Assembly: GCF_001269985.1 (NCBI RefSeq)
Contig: NZ_BBZB01000001.1
Location: 1,488,001-1,552,000, forward strand
Length of the DNA stretch: 64,000 bases
Direction: 5' to 3'
Source of the DNA: Pseudoalteromonas sp. '520P1 No. 423'
Lineage (GTDB): Bacteria > Pseudomonadota > Gammaproteobacteria > Enterobacterales > Alteromonadaceae
The notes beneath the pieces were generated by a model. It searched no databases. It was not told where the DNA came from and saw only the letters and a list, made by a program, of their open reading frames with translations. Of the stretch, positions 8,977 through 17,802 are shown piece after piece (the stretch's first letter is position 1; every line of letters begins with the position of its first letter). The position numbers and the translations under genes were made by a program.

Positions 8977-9678
8977 TTATCTTTCTTCTATAATTGATTT
9001 ATAGTTTGCTAGCTCTTTATCCCATTGAAGAACCCAAGAATCTAATAATGCTTTAATATGTTCTTTATCTAATTTTTCAGTATCATTCTCTAGCTGTAAC
9101 GCCTCACCTCTTAGGACTGAAGTAACTAATAAATCATCATTGGCACCATTTTTAATTTTACTTTCTAAACGGACTTCCACATCGCGATCTCTGCCGCCAA
9201 TAGCGTAATTAATACTTGATACAACCGCTTTAAATGGCAATACTTCTAAAGGTGAAAAATCTTCTAGTGATATACGCATGCTCGTAATCGCAGGTTCTAA
9301 AACAAATACACCTGGACCTATAGTTGTTGATATTGGGAAGTGTTTAGCAACAACAGTTTTGAGCTGAGTATCAAAATAAGTCTTAAGCATATCAGCTGAC
9401 TTGTGATTAAATTGGTCATCAACTGTAAGGTTTGGGTAGTAGATTACTGGTTTAATAAAAAAAGATTGTGGCTGTAATGGTTTTATTTTTCGCGTTAACT
9501 TTCTTGATGTCCAGCGCTGTTGAATTGTACTATCTTCACGAACAACATTTTCCATTTGTTTATAATTACTGATAAAACCGTTTTTAACTTCGATTGTTTC
9601 AGTAGATTTACAGCCTGATAAAAAGATAAGACTGAGTAATGATATTATACTAATGAAGCGTGTAGAGTTAAGTTCCAT
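8977..9678 (-). CDS. DUF3313-like lipoprotein
   Basis: A 233-residue predicted lipoprotein. The signal segment ends in the lipobox FLSGC (Cys near residue 23). The mature part contains alternating strand-like segments (FFIKPVIYYPNLTV, VFVLEPAITSM) and a conserved-looking GRDRDVEVRLES. The pattern fits the DUF3313 family of gammaproteobacterial lipoproteins, which have no established function. It is transcribed alone, 117 bases upstream of the antiporter gene start. The residue after Cys is Lys, giving no inner-membrane retention Asp, so outer-membrane sorting is likely. Confidence 0.65.
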   Translation of the reverse strand: MELNSTRFISIISLLSLIFLSGCKSTETIEVKNGFISNYKQMENVVREDSTIQQRWTSRKLTRKIKPLQPQSFFIKPVIYYPNLTVDDQFNHKSADMLKTYFDTQLKTVVAKHFPISTTIGPGVFVLEPAITSMRISLEDFSPLEVLPFKAVVSSINYAIGGRDRDVEVRLESKIKNGANDDLLVTSVLRGEALQLENDTEKLDKEHIKALLDSWVLQWDKELANYKSIIEER

Positions 9679-9847
9679 AACATTTTTTCCAATTCAAATG
9701 AGTTAGAACAATAGCTTACTCTAATAGTTCAATATAAGATCAGATTTAATATGTTTTTTTGTTTTACTCAATTAGGTGAAAATATTCGCTGACAATTACA
9801 AATAAATAGCGTTAATATGCAGGTAAAGAAAAATAGAGGAGTACAAG

Positions 9848-10591
9848 ATGTTCAAAAAAATCTTGGCAACAGTAGGGATCGGCGCTGCAAAAGTCGATAC
9901 GATATTACAGACTGAACATTTACAACCTGGGCAAAAATTCAGTGCAGAAATTTTAATTCAGGGCGGAGATGTTGAGCAAGAGATCTCTGGTCTCGATTTA
10001 GCCTTAATGACAAAGGTTAAAGTGGAAGGTGAGGAGGGCGATTATTTTACCAATCATGTTATCGAAAGTTGGCATATTGTTGATCATTGTACTGTAGCCG
10101 CGGGTGAGCTAAAAAGTATTCCTTTTGAAGCACGCTTACACTCAGAAACACCAATAACAGAATTAAACCAAGGTTTAAATCAAACACAAGTTTGGTTAGC
10201 TACGGGTTTAAATATAGATATGGCATTGGATCCGACAGATAAAGATCCTATTTATGTTTATCCAAATGATGCTGTTAGAACCTTTATGCAAGCGATGGAC
10301 AGATGTGGTTTTAATTTAGTTAAATCTGACGTCGAAAAAGGCTTTTTACAGGCATCAACTTTTCAATCTACTTCAGGTTGTTATCAAGAACTAGAATACA
10401 AACCTAATTCATCGAGCTTATTTGGTTTGAAGGAAGTTGAGTTATCTTTTGTGCCTGAAGCGCATAAAACGCATGTATTAATTGAGCTAGACCGTGCATT
10501 TAGAGGTGATGGTTATGTTGATATGACTATCGAGCACGATCAAGTAAACCTATCGCAGTTATGTGATCAGCTTGAACATTTATTAAATTAA
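9848..10591 (+). CDS. Sporulation-control protein Spo0M homologue
   Basis: A 247-residue cytosolic protein of the Spo0M (SpoOM) family, which is widespread in non-sporulating bacteria. The opening MFKKILATVGIGAAKVDTIL and the arrestin-like beta-sandwich segments (LQPGQKFSAEILIQGGD, SIPFEARLHSETP) are typical. The C-terminal part includes FRGDGYVDM. In Bacillus, Spo0M negatively controls sporulation; in proteobacteria the role is unclear and has been linked to cell shape or cytoskeleton contacts. AGAGGAG lies upstream of the ATG. It is a single-gene unit ahead of the rhomboid gene. Confidence 0.85.
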   Translation: MFKKILATVGIGAAKVDTILQTEHLQPGQKFSAEILIQGGDVEQEISGLDLALMTKVKVEGEEGDYFTNHVIESWHIVDHCTVAAGELKSIPFEARLHSETPITELNQGLNQTQVWLATGLNIDMALDPTDKDPIYVYPNDAVRTFMQAMDRCGFNLVKSDVEKGFLQASTFQSTSGCYQELEYKPNSSSLFGLKEVELSFVPEAHKTHVLIELDRAFRGDGYVDMTIEHDQVNLSQLCDQLEHLLN

Positions 10592-10701
10592 TTTTTTGAT
10601 AAGTAGTAAGCTCGAATATTGGGCTTGTTACTTTAATTATTAACTAAATATGGGAATATACAATATTGTATGTTCCCATTCTTTTTTAGGAGATATAGTG
10701 C

Positions 10702-11307
10702 ATGAATTCTATTTCCCAACCTAAACTGCTCCCTTTTCTAATAACAACCTGTATTTTACTGGTTTCGATTCATTTAATTAATTTACTTTTTGCCATGCAA
10801 TTAAATCATTATGGTGTGATACCAAGAGAGAGTTCAGGTTTATACGGCATAATATTTCATCCCTTTCTTCATGGTGGTTGGTCCCATTTAATTAATAACT
10901 TAATTTCATTTAGTTTATTTTCAGCTTTAGTATGGCAGTTTAAACCCAATAGAATTTGGACATTATTAATTTTGGGCACCTTACTGCCCGGTTTACTGGT
11001 GTGGATATTTGCACGCACGTCAATTCATGTCGGTTTGAGCGGCGTGGTATATTTCCTCTGGGCCTATGTTGTTTTTTATGGTTTTGTACGTCGCAGTATT
11101 AAATCTGTTGTTATCTCAGTCATTGTTATATTTTTATATGGTGGCATGGCTTGGGGCGTATTACCGATTAAAGAAGGCATGAGCTTTGAAAGTCATTTGT
11201 TTGGTATGATATGTGGTGCCGTTATTGGTTATATTTACGCAAAACAAGATATAAAAAATTCAGGTTCGCTGCGCCAAAAAATAGAGAAAGAGATAACCAG
11301 TTTATGA
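10702..11307 (+). CDS. Rhomboid-family intramembrane serine protease
   Basis: A 201-residue membrane protein with about six transmembrane helices. It carries the rhomboid motif HGGWSHLINN in the second helix region, the catalytic Ser in HVGLSGVVY and the partner His in FESHLFGM, so the Ser-His dyad is intact. Rhomboids cleave membrane-embedded substrates; a rhombosortase role (processing GlyGly-CTERM proteins) is possible for a protein of this size but not shown. AGGAGA precedes the ATG. The stop overlaps the GNAT start by four bases (ATGA), so the two genes are translationally coupled. Confidence 0.85.
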   Translation: MNSISQPKLLPFLITTCILLVSIHLINLLFAMQLNHYGVIPRESSGLYGIIFHPFLHGGWSHLINNLISFSLFSALVWQFKPNRIWTLLILGTLLPGLLVWIFARTSIHVGLSGVVYFLWAYVVFYGFVRRSIKSVVISVIVIFLYGGMAWGVLPIKEGMSFESHLFGMICGAVIGYIYAKQDIKNSGSLRQKIEKEITSL

Positions 11308-11759
11308 TAAAAAAAGTGTCAAAATCATTTTCACAATTAACTACAACTGAACTTTATCAAGTTTTAAAATTAAGAGTTGATGTCTTTGTTGTAGAGCAAG
11401 AGTGTGCATATCCTGAGCTTGATAATTTAGATATGAATCATGATACTCGCCATATTATGTTTTACCAAAAGGAAACATTACTGGCCTATGCGCGCTGCTT
11501 AGCGCCTAAAGTGGTATTTGATATAAATCCTGCAATAGGTCGTGTATTGGTCTCAAAAGAGGGCCGGGGGCGAGGATTAGCAAAAGAATTAATGCTTGAG
11601 TCTATAAAAGAATCACAAGCTGCTTGGCCTAATCAAGATATAAAACTTTCAGCACAAACCTATTTATTAGACTTTTATAAAAGTTTAGGTTTTTCACCGA
11701 TTGGAGAAGCGTATTTAGAAGATGGTATTGAGCATCAGGATATGTATCGAAGTGAGTGA
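11304..11759 (+). CDS. GNAT family N-acetyltransferase (ElaA-like)
   Basis: A 151-residue acetyltransferase of the ElaA type. The opening LYQVLKLRVDVFVVEQECAY is the ElaA signature. The acetyl-CoA loop is seen in GRVLVSKEGRGRGLAKELM (R/Q-x-x-G-x-G/A pattern). The ATG at 11304 is chosen since it overlaps the rhomboid stop and matches the family start; a longer frame opening at 11211 merely reads through the upstream gene. Substrate unknown. A terminator follows at 11776-11806. Confidence 0.85.
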   Translation: MIKKVSKSFSQLTTTELYQVLKLRVDVFVVEQECAYPELDNLDMNHDTRHIMFYQKETLLAYARCLAPKVVFDINPAIGRVLVSKEGRGRGLAKELMLESIKESQAAWPNQDIKLSAQTYLLDFYKSLGFSPIGEAYLEDGIEHQDMYRSE

Positions 11760-11775
11760 GCTAAAAATGATTTAC

Positions 11776-11806
11776 AAAAAAGGCGCTTATTTTAGCGCCT
11801 TTTTAT
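11776..11806. terminator. Bidirectional terminator
   Basis: AGGCGCT (11781-11787) pairs with AGCGCCT (11794-11800), flanked by A-runs and T-runs. It serves the GNAT gene on the plus strand and the NSS transporter on the minus strand. Confidence 0.85.
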
Positions 11807-11824
11807 TTAAAGTTTTTTATTAAT

Positions 11825-13174
11825 TTAAAGTACTGAGTTTAGAAAAACTAATGAGATACATAATGGGCAAACAAATTTAACATACCAAGGCCATATCTTC
11901 CAAAACAGACCTTGTTCTAAATCTTCATAACCATTTTTTAGCTCTTCAATAATTTTACTTCTGTGCCAAATCCAACCAATAAATATACAACAGAACATAC
12001 CTATAATTGGCTGTCCGTATTCAGTTGCTAAGGTAACTACAAAGCCAAATAATGTTTGCATGTTAAATATGATCACTATGCTTATTGTTAATATGATTAA
12101 GCTAGTGATTAAAGTTGCTTTATTTCTTGGTAATTTAAATCTCTCTACTACATAAGAAACGGGCGCTTCTAACATTGAGATAGAAGAGGTTAAAGCGGCG
12201 ATGCTCATTAACGCAAAAAAAGCTAAAGCCACAAATGAGCCCATAAAACCCATGCCATCAAATAAACTAGGTAGAACAGTAAACACCAGATCAGGGCCTG
12301 ATATTAAACTGCCGTCTGCAGAAAATATTTGCAGTCCTTGTGCTTGTGCCACATACATAGCTGGGATCACTAATAAACCGGCTAAAAACGCAATTGAAAC
12401 ATCAATAAGCGTTACTTGTGCGCCTAAAGTTACTAAGTTTTCTTTTTTACTAATATATGAACCGTATATAATCATCACACTGGTACCAAGCGATAAAGAA
12501 AAAAATGCTTGTCCTAATGCGCTGATCAACAGTTGTGGTTCAAATATTTTACTAAAATCAGGGTTTAAGTATGCATTAAGGCCTTCATTTGCACCTTCTA
12601 ATGTCATTACATAAATAATTAAACAGATAAGCAGTAAGATCAGCATCGGCATTAAACGCTTAGACCACTTTTCAATACCGTTTTGTACACCACTACGTAT
12701 GATATAAACCGTTAAACTCATAAATATAGCTGTGAATATTAAACTTGGTACTTTACTTTGACTTGTAAGCCACGTGCTTGCTTCGCTAAGTCCTGCCAAA
12801 GTTGTTATTGGTTCTATAGTATAAGACATCATCCAACCGGCTATAATACCGTAAAAACTTAAAATCAGTGCCGCACATAAAATACCGCCAAAGCCAATTA
12901 CAAATGAAAATTGATGTTGCCATTTTTTGTTCGACATTTTTCTTAGTGACTCAACAGCATTAGCCCTACCATATCGACCAATAACAAGCTCAGCCATAAA
13001 AGCGGGATATGCCAAACAGAAAGCTAAAACTAAATAAGCTAATACAAATGCAGCACCACCATTGGAAGCTGTTTGTGTAGGGAAACCCCAAATATTGCCA
13101 AGACCAACAGCTGAACCTGCTGCCGCCATAATAAATCCGAAACGGGAGGTAAACTCCCCACGATTAGCACTCAT
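11825..13174 (-). CDS. Sodium-dependent transporter, NSS/SNF family
   Basis: A 449-residue inner-membrane transporter with about twelve helices. The first helix carries the NSS sodium/substrate-binding sequence GSAVGLGNIWGFP (about residues 19-31). Unwound helix-6-like residues occur around QAFFSLSLGTSVMIIYGSY. NSS members symport amino acids or related amines with Na+; the exact substrate cannot be told. The N terminus is cytosolic without a signal peptide. It is transcribed alone, convergent with the GNAT gene across a shared terminator. Bacterial NSS proteins often have 11 or 12 helices and a length near 450, as here. Confidence 0.88.
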   Translation of the reverse strand: MSANRGEFTSRFGFIMAAAGSAVGLGNIWGFPTQTASNGGAAFVLAYLVLAFCLAYPAFMAELVIGRYGRANAVESLRKMSNKKWQHQFSFVIGFGGILCAALILSFYGIIAGWMMSYTIEPITTLAGLSEASTWLTSQSKVPSLIFTAIFMSLTVYIIRSGVQNGIEKWSKRLMPMLILLLICLIIYVMTLEGANEGLNAYLNPDFSKIFEPQLLISALGQAFFSLSLGTSVMIIYGSYISKKENLVTLGAQVTLIDVSIAFLAGLLVIPAMYVAQAQGLQIFSADGSLISGPDLVFTVLPSLFDGMGFMGSFVALAFFALMSIAALTSSISMLEAPVSYVVERFKLPRNKATLITSLIILTISIVIIFNMQTLFGFVVTLATEYGQPIIGMFCCIFIGWIWHRSKIIEELKNGYEDLEQGLFWKIWPWYVKFVCPLCISLVFLNSVL

Positions 13175-13419
13175 ATTATTATCATTCTCTTTTTATTAAG
13201 TAACGGTTATTCTTTAGTTAATGTGTCGATGACAATCTACTTTAAATATTAAAAAATAAAAAGCCTAAATAGTTTTGATCTGCCTCAAAATAACAGAATA
13301 AAAAAAGGTGTAATGAACAAAAATTGATACTTATAAAAAGCTATAAATGTACCTTGTTGTTTTTAATGTGCTTTTTCGTATTTTTGTTTATTCTAATGTA
13401 AACGGTCGATTACAAAATA

Positions 13420-14730
13420 TTATTTGACGTTATGCATGTTGATTGGTGGTTTTAATGGGATCGTAATTGTAAATCTCGCGCCTAATAAAGAGAGTGATTG
13501 ATCTACTTTTATGGAGCCAAAATGCCAATCTGCGACTTTTGCTGCAATAGCGAGTCCTAAGCCGTAACTTTTTGTACTACGATTTCTGTGACTTTGCTCT
13601 TTAAAAAATGGTGTAAATACACTATGCCAATTTTCAGGTGCGATCCCTGGACCATCATCTTCTACTGTGAGTATTAAGCTTGTATTGTCAGTCGTTACAT
13701 TAATCACTATATTACTTGCTGCAAAATCACAGGCGTTACTTAATAAGTTGATAATTGCGCGGGCGAGCCAATGTAAATCTGCATTGAGTTCAATATCACC
13801 ACATTCAACACTTGCAATTAAGCCTTTATTATCGAGTTTCGGTTTTATTTGCTGCACTAAATTATCTAAGTAAGGCTTTAATTCAACGGGACTGACGGAA
13901 ATTTGATATGAGTTTTTTTCTAATGTTGCGAACTCTAGGTAGCTATTTAACATGCACTCCATTTGATCTAAGTCGGTTTCCATTCTTTCCAGATAGTGAT
14001 CTTTTTTAGCATTATCTTGTGTATCTAGCGCGGCGTCTAGTCCAAATCTAAGGCAGGCAACGGGTGTGCGAATGTCATGCGACATACTTGATGCGAGTAA
14101 TTTATTTTCTTCTATGAGTTTTTGAATTTGCGCAGCCATTCGGTTAAATGCCGCTTCAACATCATATATATAAGTAAATTTACTAATTCTTATTCGGGCA
14201 GATAAATCGCCACTGGCAAATTTCTGAGAAGCCTCATTGAGTATGCTTAATCGTTTTGTCAGTGGAGAAAGCCATATCCACATTAATAAACACACCCCAG
14301 CATAAAAACTGAGGGTTAAAAATAAGTCTAGCTTTGTGGAAGTACTGATTTGTTTAGTTAATCGAAGCTCTAAATGGGAGTCTATAAATTTAGGAGAAGA
14401 TTTAAGCAAATAAAAACCTAAATCATCTTCTAATACTAAACCTCCTGGTAGATAAAGTTCAGAGATCAGCGTTTCAGGTAAAGCTAATTCTATATTCTTA
14501 CGGTATGCAAGTTCTTGTTTAAAATGGCTACTTAGTTGTGCAGATTTTTTTATTCTATGTGGCTCTAATGTATCAGCTATTTGAGCGCTAAAACCTTGCA
14601 TCATATTTTTTTGCCAAGCAAAATCATCTTCAGTACTTGTATTTGATTGGCTGAAAGTATCAATCAACCAACCTAAAACAAATAATGAAAAAAATGCACT
14701 GAGTAAAAGTGATATATAGAGCTTTTTCAT
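13420..14730 (-). CDS. Membrane sensor histidine kinase, copy 2
   Basis: A 436-residue sensor kinase with a first transmembrane helix (about residues 5-25), a periplasmic segment (to about 135), a second helix, a HAMP-like linker (SGDLSARIRIS) and the catalytic core. The H box is SMSHDIRTPVAC, the N box INLLSNACDFA, and the ATP lid motifs are DDGPGIAPE and KSYGLGLAIA. It begins directly after the regulator stop, so the two are co-transcribed. It is the counterpart of the kinase at 3275-4522 but differs in the periplasmic region and H-box neighbours, so the signals sensed may differ. Confidence 0.88.
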   Translation of the reverse strand: MKKLYISLLLSAFFSLFVLGWLIDTFSQSNTSTEDDFAWQKNMMQGFSAQIADTLEPHRIKKSAQLSSHFKQELAYRKNIELALPETLISELYLPGGLVLEDDLGFYLLKSSPKFIDSHLELRLTKQISTSTKLDLFLTLSFYAGVCLLMWIWLSPLTKRLSILNEASQKFASGDLSARIRISKFTYIYDVEAAFNRMAAQIQKLIEENKLLASSMSHDIRTPVACLRFGLDAALDTQDNAKKDHYLERMETDLDQMECMLNSYLEFATLEKNSYQISVSPVELKPYLDNLVQQIKPKLDNKGLIASVECGDIELNADLHWLARAIINLLSNACDFAASNIVINVTTDNTSLILTVEDDGPGIAPENWHSVFTPFFKEQSHRNRSTKSYGLGLAIAAKVADWHFGSIKVDQSLSLLGARFTITIPLKPPINMHNVK

Positions 14731-15450
14731 TTACCAAGCGTCATCTACTAATAAATAACCTTGTCCCCAAATTGTTTTTATTTTTTGTGGATTTTGAGGA
14801 TCATCACCGAATTTCTTTCTAAGAGCTGATATTAAGACATCCACGCTGCGATCTAAACCATCATATTCGCGGCCTTTAGTTGCTTTAAAAACAGAGTCTC
14901 TATCAACAACTTCACCTGCATGTGAGGCTAAAAAGCTGAGTAGTGAAAATTCAGCGTTTGAAATAATTACCTTTTTACCATCAAGCATCACATTGCGGGC
15001 TTTTAAATCTATATATAAACAGCCTACATTTATTTCGACTACTTTTTCTGGCTCTTGTGTTTGTGTCGACTCATTGCGTAATGCCGATTTGATTCTAGCT
15101 AATAGTGCTCTTGGGCGCACAGGTTTGATTATATAATCAGATGCACCAACTTCTAATCCTATGACTTCATCTACTTCTTCACCTTTTGCAGTTAATAGCA
15201 AAATAGGTTTTTGATAAAAGTTTCTAAGTTCTCTGCAAACACTAATACCATCCATGCCAGGCAACATAATATCTAATAGAATTAAAGAAGGGTCGTGTTG
15301 CTTAACAAGTTTAACAACATGATCTCCTCTATGGCACATAATCACTTCAAAACCTTGCTCTACAAGATAATTATTTACCCAATCAGCTAATGAGAGATCA
15401 TCTTCAACTAATAATATTTTTCCGTATCCACTTGTCGATAAATTAGTCAT
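14731..15450 (-). CDS. OmpR/PhoB-family response regulator, copy 2
   Basis: A 239-residue regulator with a receiver domain (acidic pair in LVEDDLSL, phospho-acceptor in LILLDIMLPGMDG, Lys in LLTAKGEE) and a C-terminal winged helix with DGLDRSVDVLISALRKKFG and TIWGQGYLL. Compared with copy 1 (2509-3198) it has a longer N terminus (MTNLSTSGYGK) and a longer interdomain linker. It lies 50 bases downstream of DUF3019 and immediately upstream of the kinase. Likely role: control of the MipA/OmpV gene of its own module. Confidence 0.9.
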   Translation of the reverse strand: MTNLSTSGYGKILLVEDDLSLADWVNNYLVEQGFEVIMCHRGDHVVKLVKQHDPSLILLDIMLPGMDGISVCRELRNFYQKPILLLTAKGEEVDEVIGLEVGASDYIIKPVRPRALLARIKSALRNESTQTQEPEKVVEINVGCLYIDLKARNVMLDGKKVIISNAEFSLLSFLASHAGEVVDRDSVFKATKGREYDGLDRSVDVLISALRKKFGDDPQNPQKIKTIWGQGYLLVDDAW

Positions 15451-15500
15451 CTAATACTTCCATTTATAATTTATAAAGTCTTTGGTATTTAAGTTATTCA

Positions 15501-15899
15501 TCAGAATATTCTCCAACGTCTTTTCTTCTGTTTATTGGTATATACCCAATGGACTTTTATGCCAGCTTGCCCTGATGTATGCCCTGTTTTGGTATTAACC
15601 AACTCAAATTTATGGTTTTTTTCTGAGTTAAATTCATATTGATAAACACCTGTGTTTTGGGAGGTCCAACATTGTAATATTTGTTTGTTTTCACTATTTC
15701 TTAGACAGTAATTACCAATATTTGTTTTTTTCCAATTGACTGAAACAACGGCATAACAAGGTCTGCCTTCTCGTAAAGCAATGCACTTATTTGGTGTCAC
15801 AACAAAGTGTTCTGCTGAATCTACAGTTACCTCAGCAAATGTGTCAAATGATAGTAATACCGCAAATAAATAGAGGTAAGCTACACTCCTAGAATACAT
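15501..15899 (-). CDS. DUF3019 family exported protein, copy 2
   Basis: A 132-residue exported protein with a signal peptide ending near FDTFAEV. It is exactly the length of the copy at 2099-2497. The cysteine pattern (CIALREGRPCY, CLRNSENKQILQCW) and the strongly basic tail (KQKKRRWRIF) are shared. The first codons overlap the end of the MipA/OmpV gene by 11 bases, indicating translational coupling. Function unknown; see the module comparison in the findings. Confidence 0.75.
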   Translation of the reverse strand: MYSRSVAYLYLFAVLLSFDTFAEVTVDSAEHFVVTPNKCIALREGRPCYAVVSVNWKKTNIGNYCLRNSENKQILQCWTSQNTGVYQYEFNSEKNHKFELVNTKTGHTSGQAGIKVHWVYTNKQKKRRWRIF

Positions 15900-16740
15900 A
15901 TCGAACGCCTACCTTGGCTTTGTGTTGATAACTTTGAGAAATAATTGGGCTCTCATCAATCGAACTTGAAAACTTAGTTGATAGCACACCACCCATAAAT
16001 ACCCAGTTTTCCGTAATGGGATATTCAGCATGGAATTCAATTAATACACTATATCCATTGCTTGGTTTGTATAGTGGCCGCTCACTTGTGGTTTCTTCAA
16101 CTGTAATGCCGTAATAATATTGAGTGAATTTTTCAGAGTAAAAATTTATGCCTGCAACTGAACGAAACTCCCAGTTTCTCCATACACGAATATGGCTTAG
16201 ATAGGTATTTAATAGCCAGCCACCATGGGCGCCGGAAATATCATTTAATAACTCAAAAGAAAGCTGAGTATCTTTGAAGCTACGAGATAAACGTATGCCT
16301 GTATCAAAATCGTATTCTCTAGGAGTGATACCTTCAAGCTCATTGATCAAGCCATTGGTATAAATGCCGCGTTCATCAAAGCCAGATTGAAAATTACTGC
16401 CGATAATATCTAAACCCCAATCATATTTGTCTATCACGCTATAACCTAGAATTAAGGTACCGCTGAGCTGGCTATTATCTATATCTAAATAAAAGTTATT
16501 ATATGATAAGGCGATGTTTAAATTGAGATCTAACCCTTGATTGGTATCATCTGTGCCAAGCAGATAAGAATCTTGGATGTATACACCCGCGCCAAAGCTC
16601 CAATCCCAAGCAAAGCCCTGAGTTGGCTCTAAATCGTTATCGGCATAAAGTCGATTACTTGCCTGAGATACTAAAGGGCTCAACAAAATTGTTAAACAGA
16701 GCAGCTGTAATAAAGTTTTGATTGAAAGACCCTTTAACAT
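15889..16740 (-). CDS. MipA/OmpV family outer-membrane protein, copy 2
   Basis: A 283-residue predicted beta-barrel with a signal peptide (about residues 1-27, cleaved near SQAS) and alternating aromatic strands (FYLDIDNSQLSGTLILGYS), ending in the outer-membrane signature GVRYVF. It shares landmarks with copy 1: a YYYG(I/L) segment, a D-I-S-(N/G)-x-H-(N/G)-GW segment and a barrel end of the same type. It is the first gene of the second module, read right to left. Substrate or scaffolding role unknown. Confidence 0.8.
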   Translation of the reverse strand: MLKGLSIKTLLQLLCLTILLSPLVSQASNRLYADNDLEPTQGFAWDWSFGAGVYIQDSYLLGTDDTNQGLDLNLNIALSYNNFYLDIDNSQLSGTLILGYSVIDKYDWGLDIIGSNFQSGFDERGIYTNGLINELEGITPREYDFDTGIRLSRSFKDTQLSFELLNDISGAHGGWLLNTYLSHIRVWRNWEFRSVAGINFYSEKFTQYYYGITVEETTSERPLYKPSNGYSVLIEFHAEYPITENWVFMGGVLSTKFSSSIDESPIISQSYQHKAKVGVRYVF

Positions 16741-16821
16741 GGAAACCTTTTTGTTAGTTGGTATTTTACAGGTGTTATTATATTGTGAAATAACGTACTT
16801 TAACTGTAAGAAAATGTAGCT

Positions 16822-17637
16822 TTATATTTTTATATCATTTATTTTTAGTTTTTTCACTAAAGTTTTAATCAGTTGTAGGCTAATTTTTGGTGCTAATGCA
16901 TCCACTTCACTTTGCGAACAACTCCCTGAAATTTTGACTAATTTAGTAGAGTGAGTCGAGATTTTATAGGTTGGTATTGTTACTTCTTTTTGCAATCTAA
17001 GCGCTCTTGCTGCTTGTGTATTATTATTTAAAACAAAATCGCTCACTTGTTTTTTATTTGTAATATCTTGATATAAATTAAATTGATAAATTAAAGGTTT
17101 AATAGTGTGTTCTGAAGTATTTAACTCACCTTGTGCAAACCACACAACGTCACCAGATTGTGTATGCGTTAAACGCAGACTGATACTTGTATCCATGGAG
17201 TGACAGGATTTAGTCATAAAAGCATTATTTTTTATGTCTGTAATATTCTGTTTATTTTTTAATTCGTAATGGGCTTTAAGCCCTTGTTTGTGAGATAGTT
17301 TGTTTAATGTGAGTTTATATTCTGCATTAACGCCATCATTAACAGGCTGTAATGCTATTTTTTGAAGTTGTTCATTAAATATTGCTGCTAAATCATAATT
17401 GACATTAGCCTTAGATAAATCGAATGCAATCGTTTGCTGTGGTGTGATCTTGTGCGCTGGTAATTGAACCGATTTTATCTGAGCTGAATCTGAGCTGTCT
17501 GTTTTAATATATTGCAATTGAATATCTTCATAAGTTAGCTCTGGTGCCTCTGGCATCGTTAATAACGGCGCTAGTGGTGTTGTTAACTGGCACCCAGCTA
17601 GTAAAAAGATAAAACTGATGATTATCGATAAACGCAT
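16822..17637 (-). CDS. Hypothetical lipoprotein
   Basis: A 271-residue predicted lipoprotein that I do not recognise. The start at 17637 is chosen because GGGGAACAAC precedes it and the translation opens with a clean lipoprotein signal ending in LLAGC; the longer reading from 17679 adds 14 non-signal residues. The mature protein is rich in Lys, Gln and Leu, with two strand-like domains and one further cysteine pair (SGSCSQSE and the Cys near KSCHSMD). It lies between the second MipA module and the divergent serine hydrolase and has its own promoter region. Lys-rich composition and the lack of family motifs leave function open. Confidence 0.6.
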   Translation of the reverse strand: MRLSIIISFIFLLAGCQLTTPLAPLLTMPEAPELTYEDIQLQYIKTDSSDSAQIKSVQLPAHKITPQQTIAFDLSKANVNYDLAAIFNEQLQKIALQPVNDGVNAEYKLTLNKLSHKQGLKAHYELKNKQNITDIKNNAFMTKSCHSMDTSISLRLTHTQSGDVVWFAQGELNTSEHTIKPLIYQFNLYQDITNKKQVSDFVLNNNTQAARALRLQKEVTIPTYKISTHSTKLVKISGSCSQSEVDALAPKISLQLIKTLVKKLKINDIKI

Positions 17638-17802
17638 GTTGTTCCCCGAATAAAAATATATACCCAGTAATTTAGGCACTAAAGTCAGAATTATATCCTA
17701 GAGGCTCAAAGTTATCTAATATCAGATTTTGCAGAGGGTGTGCCCTTTCGTTTTTGGATGTGATAAAATTGTAAATGATTTTATAATATTTTAGAGAGTG
17801 AA

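Noticed and set aside
11211..11303. Longer start of the GNAT gene
   Set aside because: This extension overlaps the rhomboid gene in another frame and lacks family residues.
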